Source: Aestuariibaculum sp. M13
GTDB taxonomy: Bacteria; Bacteroidota; Bacteroidia; Flavobacteriales; Flavobacteriaceae
Assembly: GCF_024723255.1 (NCBI RefSeq)
Contig: NZ_JANIAC010000005.1
Span: 248,001-312,000 of the forward strand
Direction of reading: 5' to 3'
Length of the DNA: 64,000 bases
Shown here: piece by piece, positions 57,509-64,000 of the stretch
How the letters are laid out: each line of letters begins with the position of its first letter
Position numbering within the stretch: position 1 is the stretch's first letter
Notes under the pieces: model-generated
Databases searched by the model: none
Told to the model about the DNA's origin: nothing
What the model saw: the letters and a program-made list of their open reading frames with translations, nothing else
Translations under genes and position numbers: made by a program

Positions 57509-58171
57509 TTATCGATTTAGTAAATACCCCCAGTTAAGGTGTTTTTTCTTATCTAAACGGCCTAAGATTTTTAAAAACACCAATGCCGTTATGAGTGCAT
57601 CTCCAGTAGCCGTGTGCCTGTCTACAGTTGGGACATTCAGTTCTTTGCACAAATAGTCTAAACTGTAAGGCTTAGTATTGTCTTGATAAATAACATGAAG
57701 GGAGCGTTTATACAAAACACCGGTATCAATAAATCGGTTTTTTAGTTTACCAAGTCCATACCTGTGTAGTATTTCGTTAATCATGCCTTTGTCAAAACCA
57801 GCGTGATGAGCTACCAGAATATCATCTTTTATATATTCTAAAAAGGCTTTTATAGCTTCAAGTTCTGATATTTTATCGACATTGTCCGAACGCATTAACT
57901 CATGAATAGCTACTGTTTCAGGCTTGAAAACGTCTTGTCTTAGGTAGAGTTCTAAAGCGTTATTTACATCTATCTTTTTTCCAACAAAAGAAACAGCACC
58001 AATTGATAATACACGATCTTCTTTCATATCGAAACCTGTAGTTTCGGTATCAAAAGCAATGAATCTGGTGTTGGAAACAGCGGTGTCTTTTTTATTTTTA
58101 AAATGACTTAGGTATGTTTCCCAAAAGTCAGGATAGTTTTTCTTTCTTATAAATAAATCGAATAGCCCCAT
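57509..58171 (-). CDS. DnaQ-like 3'-5' exonuclease
   Basis: A 220-residue DEDDh-type exonuclease like the proofreading epsilon subunit of DNA polymerase III. Exo I is FIAFDTETTGFD near residues 37-48 (Asp, Glu), Exo II is LVAHHAGFDKGMI near 118-130 (Asp) and Exo III is HTATGDALITA near 187-197 (His, Asp). Its start codon overlaps the stop of the DUF294 gene (TAATG), so the two are translated together. In this pairing it is unlikely to be the replicative proofreader; its role beside a signalling nucleotidyltransferase is unknown. Confidence 0.9.
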   Translation of the reverse strand: MGLFDLFIRKKNYPDFWETYLSHFKNKKDTAVSNTRFIAFDTETTGFDMKEDRVLSIGAVSFVGKKIDVNNALELYLRQDVFKPETVAIHELMRSDNVDKISELEAIKAFLEYIKDDILVAHHAGFDKGMINEILHRYGLGKLKNRFIDTGVLYKRSLHVIYQDNTKPYSLDYLCKELNVPTVDRHTATGDALITALVFLKILGRLDKKKHLNWGYLLNR

Positions 58172-60090
58172 TACACAAAGTTTTTTAAATCGAACCTTAA
58201 TGTCAAGGTCTCCTGAATTTCATTAATAGGCTTAAAGCATCGGCGTAGTTTCAGCTGTTCTTCTTTTGTTAAAGTGCCTATTTCAATGAACTTTCCGGAG
58301 TTATTATGTAATAACCCTTGTTTAGTTTTAAACTTCGATAAAGCTTTAAAAGCGTAGGAACAGGATTCGTAAAGTTCTTTGTTGTTAGGTTCTAATTCAG
58401 CTAACTTTTCGTAACGCTCGTAAGTACTGTTTACGCCTTTTATTCTATTGCTAAGTGTTAGTAATCTGGCGGCGTCAATAAGTGGCATTAAAGCACGACT
58501 TTTAATGTTGAATAGGTCTTTTTGGTCTCCATTCTTTTCAACCAAAAATTGTTTGAAGAAGCCTAAAGGTGATGGATTTTTTAAAGCGTCACGACCTAAA
58601 AATCTAAAGAAAAGCTGCGTTTTTTCTAAAGTTTCGTATATCGAATCTGATAGACGGCTTGTTAATGTTTCATCCCCATAAACCGGACTAAAATCGAAGA
58701 ATATAGAAGACAATAAAATAGCCTTTTCGTCGGGGTTTAATATCCAGTTAGTAAACTGATTTTTCCATTCGGTTAGCGATAAACACCATTCCGGATTTCG
58801 CGCCATCATATCGGCTTCGCAGTATTCAAAACCAATTTTGTTAAGCGATTTGTTAACGTACTTGGCTAAATCTAAAAAGTAGCTTTTAGTTTCTTCGTAT
58901 TTATCGGAAGGGACATCTTCGAAAATTATAGCGTTATCCTGATCGGTAAACAAGAGTTGTTCTTTTCTTCCTTGACTACCTAAAGCCATCCAGGCAAATT
59001 TAACAGGTGGTTTGGTAGGCATCTTTTTTAATGCAATTTGTACCGCACGATTGCTAACAGCATCATTTACCTGAGCCATTAATTTAATGATGTGTGATAA
59101 AGGAATGTTTTGTTCCAGATAACTCTTAATTAAAGTCTCAGCTTTAAGTCGCGCCGTACGTAAGGTTTTGGTACGTTTCGCACGTTTTATTTCCTTCAAA
59201 ATTACTGCAGGATTATTACCGAGGGTAACTAAAACATCATGATGCGTTAATACACCAATAAGCTTAGAGTTTACCGTACCGTCTTTTGTAATGCATAAAT
59301 GACCAATACTGTGTTTAATCATTTGTAACTGTCCGTCAGCAACTGTAATATCTTTTTTGCTGGTAATTACCGGAGAACTCATAATGTTGGTCACCTGAGT
59401 TTCGATAGGGAATCGGCCCGTTGCAATTTTGTTTTTAATATCGCTATTGGTAATGATTCCTACCGGATGATTTTCATCGTTAATCACAATAATACAGCCA
59501 ATACGATGCTTGCTCATTGTAATCGCAGCTTCTTTAAGGCAGGAATTAACAGAACAGGTAATTGGGTTTTTAGAGAAATTAGCCGTTTGAAAATTCACCA
59601 TATCCTGAGACGTATTAGGTAAATAATCGACAAATATTTTACCAGTTTCTTCTGCAGTATATGGGTCGTAGGTATTGGTTGCGAAAGCTGTAATTAAAAA
59701 CTTTTGAACCTGAGCATTGTCCTGCGTTACCGACTGAAAAACATCAATCGGTATCGCATAAACAATAGATTCTTCGTTTGCAGTAGCGGTAAGTTTATAA
59801 TTTTCTTTAGCAATAAGCGGTCTTAAACCAAACACATCGCCACCATCACTAATGTTAATAATTTCCTGAGTGTTATTATTTGTGGTGTGGAAAAGGGTAA
59901 TGGCTCCGTTTCGAGTCATATAAAAATGCTCGTGAAACGAATCACCTTTTTTGAAAAGGCTATCGCCTTTGTCCAGATAAATTATGGAAACTTGTCCAGA
60001 TATTTTTAATAAGTTATCCGGTTTAATACTATTAAACGGTGGATAGTTTTTAATAAAATCGTTAACGCGTTCTGCAATGGAATTTTTCAA
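58171..60090 (-). CDS. cNMP-binding/CBS/DUF294 nucleotidyltransferase-like protein
   Basis: A 639-residue cytoplasmic protein with four parts: an N-terminal cyclic-nucleotide-binding-like domain (about 20-135), a pair of CBS domains (about 175-300), a DUF294 nucleotidyltransferase domain with ALGSQGRKEQLLFTDQDNAII near 372-392 (GS...DxD active-site pattern) and a C-terminal DUF294-associated helical domain. The layout resembles GlnD-like sensors; the CBS pair would bind adenine nucleotides. Its product and target are not known. It is commonly encoded near acetate-utilisation genes in diverse bacteria, as here, which suggests an energy or acetate-linked signal. Confidence 0.9.
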   Translation of the reverse strand: MKNSIAERVNDFIKNYPPFNSIKPDNLLKISGQVSIIYLDKGDSLFKKGDSFHEHFYMTRNGAITLFHTTNNNTQEIINISDGGDVFGLRPLIAKENYKLTATANEESIVYAIPIDVFQSVTQDNAQVQKFLITAFATNTYDPYTAEETGKIFVDYLPNTSQDMVNFQTANFSKNPITCSVNSCLKEAAITMSKHRIGCIIVINDENHPVGIITNSDIKNKIATGRFPIETQVTNIMSSPVITSKKDITVADGQLQMIKHSIGHLCITKDGTVNSKLIGVLTHHDVLVTLGNNPAVILKEIKRAKRTKTLRTARLKAETLIKSYLEQNIPLSHIIKLMAQVNDAVSNRAVQIALKKMPTKPPVKFAWMALGSQGRKEQLLFTDQDNAIIFEDVPSDKYEETKSYFLDLAKYVNKSLNKIGFEYCEADMMARNPEWCLSLTEWKNQFTNWILNPDEKAILLSSIFFDFSPVYGDETLTSRLSDSIYETLEKTQLFFRFLGRDALKNPSPLGFFKQFLVEKNGDQKDLFNIKSRALMPLIDAARLLTLSNRIKGVNSTYERYEKLAELEPNNKELYESCSYAFKALSKFKTKQGLLHNNSGKFIEIGTLTKEEQLKLRRCFKPINEIQETLTLRFDLKNFV

Positions 60091-60153
60091 AAGAAAAGGA
60101 AAATTTATTTAGTTAAGTTAGGGTTTTTCCGTGTCTATCTTAAAGATAATTGT

Positions 60154-60768
60154 CTAGATCATTTTAAAGTCCAGCAACAACTCACCTTCAATAGATGCTT
60201 GTAAGTGGTCTCCTTTTTTAATTTCACCTGTTCCAGAAGCAGGTGTTCCTGTGAAAATTAAATCACCTGGTTCTAAAGTCATAAACTTAGAGGTGAATGC
60301 AATAATATCACTAAAGTTGTAAATCATTAAACTGGTGTTTCCAACTTGTTTTTCTTCTCCGTTAATTTTTAAATAGAAATTAATGTCGTCAAGTTTAGGA
60401 AAATTGGCAACGGGTTTAAAACCAGAAATAGGAGCAGCGCCATCAAATCCTTTTCCTAAATCCCAAGGTCCTTTAGTTTCGCGACAAGCGTTAAAAATAT
60501 CTTTTGCGGTGTAGTCGATACCAACTCCTATTTCAGAGATATACGACGCAGCATCTTCTAAAGCAATGTCTTTACCTTTTTTACCAATTTTTATAACCAA
60601 TTCAACTTCATAGTTTAACTGGTTTGTGAAACTAGGGTAAACTACATCGGCGTTATCTTTTACAAGGCTTGATTCTGGTTTAGAAAAAATAATCTGATTC
60701 CCAGTTTTAACAGCTGCAATTTCTTCTACAGAATTCACATAGTTTTTACCAATAGCTAGTATTTTCAT
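60154..60768 (-). CDS. Fumarylacetoacetate hydrolase family protein
   Basis: A 204-residue enzyme of the FAH fold. The metal-binding acidic residues are in NYEVELVIKIGKKGKDI near residues 52-68 (Glu, Glu) and GVGIDYTAKDI near 87 (Asp), with the C-terminal signature PGDLIFTGTPASGTGEIKKGD near 163. Small single-domain members include acylpyruvate hydrolases and oxaloacetate decarboxylases. No aromatic-degradation gene is nearby, so acylpyruvase or oxaloacetate tautomerase/decarboxylase activity is as likely as fumarylacetoacetase. It is monocistronic. Confidence 0.88.
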   Translation of the reverse strand: MKILAIGKNYVNSVEEIAAVKTGNQIIFSKPESSLVKDNADVVYPSFTNQLNYEVELVIKIGKKGKDIALEDAASYISEIGVGIDYTAKDIFNACRETKGPWDLGKGFDGAAPISGFKPVANFPKLDDINFYLKINGEEKQVGNTSLMIYNFSDIIAFTSKFMTLEPGDLIFTGTPASGTGEIKKGDHLQASIEGELLLDFKMI

Positions 60769-60946
60769 TTTTAGTTTTTGTGTTATAAGTTATGGTGTAA
60801 ATTTAGTAAAATAAGTGTTGAAAAGCCCTTATTAATCTGCTAGAATTTGTTCAGAATGGGTTGTTGAAAGTATTTTTTTTTGAAGCGTTTTTAAATGGTT
60901 AAAAGTTTTTCTAACTTTATGTAATACAATAAAAAAAACAAAGTCA

Positions 60947-61468
60947 ATGAAAATTTCGGACTTGCACGATACAGAGTACAATGCGTTTTATAGAACTTAC
61001 ATAGGAATGATTCCAAAAGACAGGACTTTGTTAGAAGGCTTTGAAAAGGGATTAGAGGAGATTGTGGCGTTTTTTAAAGCCATTCCTGAGGATAAGTTGA
61101 ATTACGCTTATGCGGAAGATAAATGGAGTGTAAAAGATGTATTTCAGCATATTATAGACACCGAGCGCGTGTTTCAATACCGTTGTTTTTGTATAGCACG
61201 CCACGATAAAACCTTGTTGCCGGGTTATGATGAAAATCATTATGCCTTACCAGCTCAGGCGAGCGCAAAAACGCTTGATGCCTTGTTGGAAGAATTCACA
61301 TCGGTACGACAAAGTTTTATCGTGTTACTAAAATCACTCAGTGTAGCGGATTTACAGCAAGAGGGAAATGCCAATAATTCTCCCATAACCGCACGAGCTG
61401 CCGCCTTTGTTGTGTTAGGACATGCCTTATGGCATATGGATGTGATTAAAAACCGATATCTTCAGTAA
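60947..61468 (+). CDS. DinB-family protein
   Basis: A 173-residue four-helix-bundle protein of the DinB/YfiT type, putatively a metal-dependent thiol transferase. The three metal-binding histidines can be placed in DVFQHIIDTERVF near residue 67, in the NHYAL region near 99, and in LGHALWHMDVIKNRYL near 157. The family is large and its substrates (bacillithiol, mycothiol or glutathione dependent) are mostly undefined. It is convergent with the MFS gene with only 4 bp between stop codons, and I see no terminator there. Confidence 0.85.
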   Translation: MKISDLHDTEYNAFYRTYIGMIPKDRTLLEGFEKGLEEIVAFFKAIPEDKLNYAYAEDKWSVKDVFQHIIDTERVFQYRCFCIARHDKTLLPGYDENHYALPAQASAKTLDALLEEFTSVRQSFIVLLKSLSVADLQQEGNANNSPITARAAAFVVLGHALWHMDVIKNRYLQ

Positions 61469-61472
61469 AGTA

Positions 61473-62678
61473 TTAGTTTCTTGATAACGAATTTCTACGT
61501 CTAATAGAAAGGAAAACCAAAACAGACATTATACCGAAAACAGAAAATCCAATAAAAAGAGGAAGTACAGAAGTACTTATGAAATTTCCAATATAATTAG
61601 CGATAGGTACGGCTAAAACCGTTGAAATAAACCCATTAATGGCAGCACCTATTCCTGCGATGTGACCCAGGGGTTGCATAGCTAAGGCTCTCAAGTTTCC
61701 GAATAAAAAACCCACCGCAAAAAACTGCATGGCAAAAAATCCGACCAGTACATAAACGCTTGGGTTTTTACCCGACCAGAATAACAGAACATATAGCAAT
61801 GAAATAGCGGCATAAGCTATAGCAGAAATAAATCCAATACGAAACATTCCATATTTAACTACTAAACGGCTATTGAAAAACGTAGCCAAACCAATAGAAA
61901 TAGCAAGACTGGCGAAGATATACGGAAACATTTCTGCCAGATTATATTGTGTTTCAAAAATTTGTTGCGAGGTACTTAAATACACCATAAACGACCCTGT
62001 AATAAATCCGGAAACTAAAGTAAAAGCTACGGCGTCTTTGTGTTTAAAAAATTCAACAGCACCATTGATAAAAAGGTTTAATTTAAGTTTGATACGTTTT
62101 TCTTTAGGTAAGGTCTCCGGCTGGCGTTTATAAAGCCAGAACATAATACATATTCCAAATATAAGGTTGAAATAAAAGATAGATCTCCAGCTAAAAAAGT
62201 AAGTTAAAAAAGTGCCCAAGGTAGGGGCAATAACAGGAACCAGAATGAAAAACATCACCACAATAGACATGATTTTAGCCATATAATTACCACTGTAAGA
62301 ATCGCGAATCATAGATAACGAAATACTTCGTGGTGATGATAAGCCTACGCCTTGTAGTATGCGACCAAGAATCATCATTTCAAAATTTTTGGTCGTTACG
62401 CAAATAATACTTGCAATAATGAATAGTGTAAAGCCAACATAAATTACAGGCTTGCGACCAAAGCTATCTGATAATGGTCCGAAAATAAGCTGACCGAAAC
62501 CAATGCCTAAAAAAATCATGGTAATTAGCAACTGATTTTTGTGTGGGTCATCAACATTTAAAGAATGTCCAATTTCGGGTAAGGCGGGCAACAAGGCATC
62601 TATGGTTAAGGCGACGATTGACATTAACGAAGCCATTAAAGCCACAAATTCAAATTTGAAAGGTTGGTTGTTTTGCAT
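61473..62678 (-). CDS. MFS drug-resistance exporter, Bcr/CflA type
   Basis: A 401-residue, 12-helix major facilitator. The Bcr/CflA signature is visible in ALPEIGHSLNVDD near residue 30 and GQLIFGPLSDSFGRKPVIYVG near 62-82, with the second half starting near FFKHKDAVAFTLVSGF (about 213). Members export drugs such as bicyclomycin and chloramphenicol, or amino acids and sulfonamides; the substrate here is unknown. A Crp/Fnr gene is divergent with only 100 bp between them, each with a -7 box, so that regulator may control this exporter. Confidence 0.9.
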   Translation of the reverse strand: MQNNQPFKFEFVALMASLMSIVALTIDALLPALPEIGHSLNVDDPHKNQLLITMIFLGIGFGQLIFGPLSDSFGRKPVIYVGFTLFIIASIICVTTKNFEMMILGRILQGVGLSSPRSISLSMIRDSYSGNYMAKIMSIVVMFFILVPVIAPTLGTFLTYFFSWRSIFYFNLIFGICIMFWLYKRQPETLPKEKRIKLKLNLFINGAVEFFKHKDAVAFTLVSGFITGSFMVYLSTSQQIFETQYNLAEMFPYIFASLAISIGLATFFNSRLVVKYGMFRIGFISAIAYAAISLLYVLLFWSGKNPSVYVLVGFFAMQFFAVGFLFGNLRALAMQPLGHIAGIGAAINGFISTVLAVPIANYIGNFISTSVLPLFIGFSVFGIMSVLVFLSIRRRNSLSRN

Positions 62679-62692
62679 TAAACAAAGGTATA

Positions 62693-62700
62693 TCTATAAA
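62693..62700 (-). promoter_or_regulatory. -7 box for the MFS exporter gene
   Basis: TACCTTTG on the minus strand matches TAnnTTTG. The predicted leader is very short, about 8 bases to the ATG at 62678. The rest of the small intergenic space holds the opposing promoter. Confidence 0.5.
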
Positions 62701-62745
62701 ATAAGTTAAAAATTAATTTAGGTTAATAAAGCTGATTTATATTGT

Positions 62746-62753
62746 TAAATTTG
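62746..62753 (+). promoter_or_regulatory. -7 box for the divergent Crp/Fnr gene
   Basis: TAAATTTG matches TAnnTTTG and predicts a start near 62760, about 19 bases before the ATG at 62779. Together with the opposite box at 62693-62700 it makes a compact back-to-back promoter pair. Confidence 0.5.
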
Positions 62754-62778
62754 TATTGAAACCTACAGTAACCTATTG

Positions 62779-63363
62779 ATGAATATAGAACCTCTACTAA
62801 ATAGCATTAGTAAATACATAAGTTTAAACGATCAGGAAATTGAATATTTTAAGTCTAAAATCTTTATTAGAAAATATTTAAAAGGTCAATATATTGTTCA
62901 GCAGGGTGACGTGTGTAAGTATGAATGTTATGTGTTGTCGGGGTGTACAAAAACCTTCTATGTTGATCAGGAAGGACACGAGCATATTATTATGTTTTCA
63001 ATTGAAGACTGGTGGACTTCCGATATGGGAAGTTTTATTAGTCAGACACCTGCCGATTTTAATGTGCAGTGTTTAGAAAATTCTGAGCTCATCATGATTT
63101 CTCACGACGTGGTTGAAGATTTATATCGAGAAATCCCGAAACTGGAACGTTTTTTTAGAAAAATAGTGGAGCGTGCCTTTGTAGCTTCACAAAAACGCAT
63201 CGTTAGAAACTTCAGTCTAACAGCTAAAGACCAATACCTGTATTTTAGAGAACAGTATCCGCTAATCGAGCAACGCATTCCGCAGTATATGATTGCTTCT
63301 TACCTGGGTATAACCAAAGAATTTTTAAGTAAAATTAAAAGTCAGCTTATCTTAGAGCAGTGA
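62779..63363 (+). CDS. Crp/Fnr-family transcriptional regulator
   Basis: A 194-residue regulator starting at ATG 62779 (an in-frame TTG directly before it adds one residue). The cNMP-binding-like roll covers about 20-115 (GQYIVQQGDVCKYECYVLSG), and a C-terminal helix-turn-helix is IPQYMIASYLGITKEFLSKIKS near 168-189. Two adjacent regions carry cysteines (VCKYECYVLSGC), unusual for this fold and possibly redox-sensitive. It is similar in size and design to the regulator at 51315-51890. Being divergent from the MFS exporter suggests local control of it. Confidence 0.9.
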   Translation: MNIEPLLNSISKYISLNDQEIEYFKSKIFIRKYLKGQYIVQQGDVCKYECYVLSGCTKTFYVDQEGHEHIIMFSIEDWWTSDMGSFISQTPADFNVQCLENSELIMISHDVVEDLYREIPKLERFFRKIVERAFVASQKRIVRNFSLTAKDQYLYFREQYPLIEQRIPQYMIASYLGITKEFLSKIKSQLILEQ

Positions 63364-63368
63364 TTCTT

Positions 63369-63382
63369 TGAGGAAAACCTCA
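63369..63382 (+). terminator. Weak hairpin after the Crp/Fnr gene
   Basis: TGAGG-AAAA-CCTCA forms a small 5-bp stem 5 bp past the stop codon, followed by GTGTTTTAGGGGTTTTT. It is a weak or partial terminator at best. Confidence 0.4.
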
Positions 63383-63494
63383 GTGTTTTAGGGGTTTTTG
63401 GTAATGTTAATTTAGTTTAACATCATTTGATAATCTACTTCATTTTTATTCCTGTAGATGTTTCTGAACTTTGTCATGTTCAAAAAAAGGAAAT

Positions 63495-63854
63495 ATGCTT
63501 AGTTGCAAATTAATTGAAAAGATAAGTTCGGTAAACGATTTAATTCTACAAGGCAAAGCTCTCGAAGCCTTTGATGAATTTTATCACGACGATGTTGTTA
63601 TGCAGGAAAATAACAACCCCGAAATTGTTGGGAAAGAATTGAATAGAAAAAGAGAAGAAGAATTTTTTAACGCCATTACAGAATTTAGGTGTGCTAAACC
63701 TTTAAAAGTAACGGTGGGAGAAAACATTACCATGGTAGAATGGCATTTTGATTATACTCATAAAGATTGGGGGATTAAAAATTATAATCAAATTGCTGTT
63801 CAGGAGTGGAAAGACGGAAAAATTATTAAAGAACGATTTTATTACGAATCATAA
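63495..63854 (+). CDS. NTF2-like / SnoaL-like small protein
   Basis: A 119-residue protein with the cone-shaped NTF2 fold pattern: a helical start (LIEKISSVNDLILQGKALEAFDEF), then strands with YHDDVVMQENNNPEIVGKE near 29-47 and WHFDYTHKDWGIKNYNQIAVQEWKDGKI near 84-111 (written here in parts). Translation is taken from ATG 63495, which has AAAGGAAAT just upstream, instead of the in-frame TTG at 63471. Many such proteins are cyclases, isomerases or ligand binders, and no substrate is suggested by context. Confidence 0.78.
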   Translation: MLSCKLIEKISSVNDLILQGKALEAFDEFYHDDVVMQENNNPEIVGKELNRKREEEFFNAITEFRCAKPLKVTVGENITMVEWHFDYTHKDWGIKNYNQIAVQEWKDGKIIKERFYYES

Positions 63855-63883
63855 ATCAAATCAAACATTAAATAAAAACAACA

Positions 63884-64000
63884 ATGAAAAAGACAATTAA
63901 AAATTTAGCAGTAGTAGCTTTAGTAGCATTTACATCTTTTGCTTTCGCAAACAATGATGTTGAGAAAAAAGCGGTAAAAGTAGAGTCAAGCTCTGTGGTA
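63884..64000 (+). CDS. Small exported protein, 5' end only (cut by window edge)
   Basis: Starts at ATG 63884 and runs to the right edge as 39 codons without a stop. The beginning MKKTIKNLAVVALVAFTSFA and the following FANNDVEKKAVKVE form a clear signal peptide with cleavage near FAFAN, residue 22. Short proteins with this signal peptide and a lysine-rich mature start are common in Flavobacteriaceae and have no known function. It follows the NTF2-like gene by 29 bp and may be co-transcribed. Confidence 0.8.
   Translation, partial: MKKTIKNLAVVALVAFTSFAFANNDVEKKAVKVESSSVV

Overview
The window is AT-rich chromosomal DNA of a marine-type Bacteroidota, most likely a member of the Flavobacteriaceae. 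The support is gliding genes (gldF, gldG), a type IX secretion tail on a large adhesin, a SusC/SusD pair under an ECF sigma/FecR system, weak ribosome-binding sites, and promoters of the Bacteroidota type TAnnTTTG. I cannot name the species. I see no tRNA, rRNA, CRISPR array, insertion sequence or prophage.

Region 1 (1-24 kb) is sugar catabolism. A minus-strand Leloir operon (galM-galK-galT, the last cut by the left edge) is followed by minus-strand L-rhamnose genes: a fused rhamnulose-phosphate aldolase/lactaldehyde dehydrogenase, an L-rhamnose isomerase, an FGGY kinase, a two-domain class II aldolase and an NCS1-type permease. Divergent from these run uxuB-like and uxuA (mannonate branch of glucuronate catabolism), lutABC (L-lactate to pyruvate) and kduI (unsaturated uronate branch). 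Together they take L-rhamnose through lactaldehyde and lactate to pyruvate plus DHAP, and uronates to KDG. Rhamnose plus glucuronate or unsaturated uronate is the monomer set released from ulvan, and rhamnose-glucuronate-galactose side chains are an alternative source. No lyase or sulfatase lies in the window. The 320-bp divergent promoter carries two mirror-image operators at identical spacing from the two -7 boxes. A DcaP-like porin, an octaheme cytochrome lipoprotein with TPRs and a GH2 beta-galactosidase close this region.

Region 2 (24-43.3 kb) looks like one ECF-controlled unit: a 1537-residue type IX-secreted adhesin with HYR-type repeats, a small secreted protein resembling g-type lysozyme inhibitors, an ECF sigma factor, FecR, SusC with an STN domain, SusD, a lipoprotein and four consecutive TlpA-like thioredoxin lipoproteins. 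The adhesin and fecR share a closely matching 51-bp promoter, so the sigma factor probably controls both.

Region 3 (43.4-64 kb) is mostly housekeeping: a DUF4870 membrane protein, dnaN, gldG/gldF with an extra small gene between them, a SAM hydrolase (DUF62), PhoH, PurC, two Crp/Fnr regulators, a membrane acyltransferase, the acetate uptake and activation set (DUF4212 + SSS symporter, Acs) with a DUF294 signalling nucleotidyltransferase and a DnaQ-like exonuclease, an FAH-family hydrolase, DinB, a Bcr/CflA-type MFS exporter, an NTF2-like protein, and the first 39 codons of a small secreted protein at the right edge.
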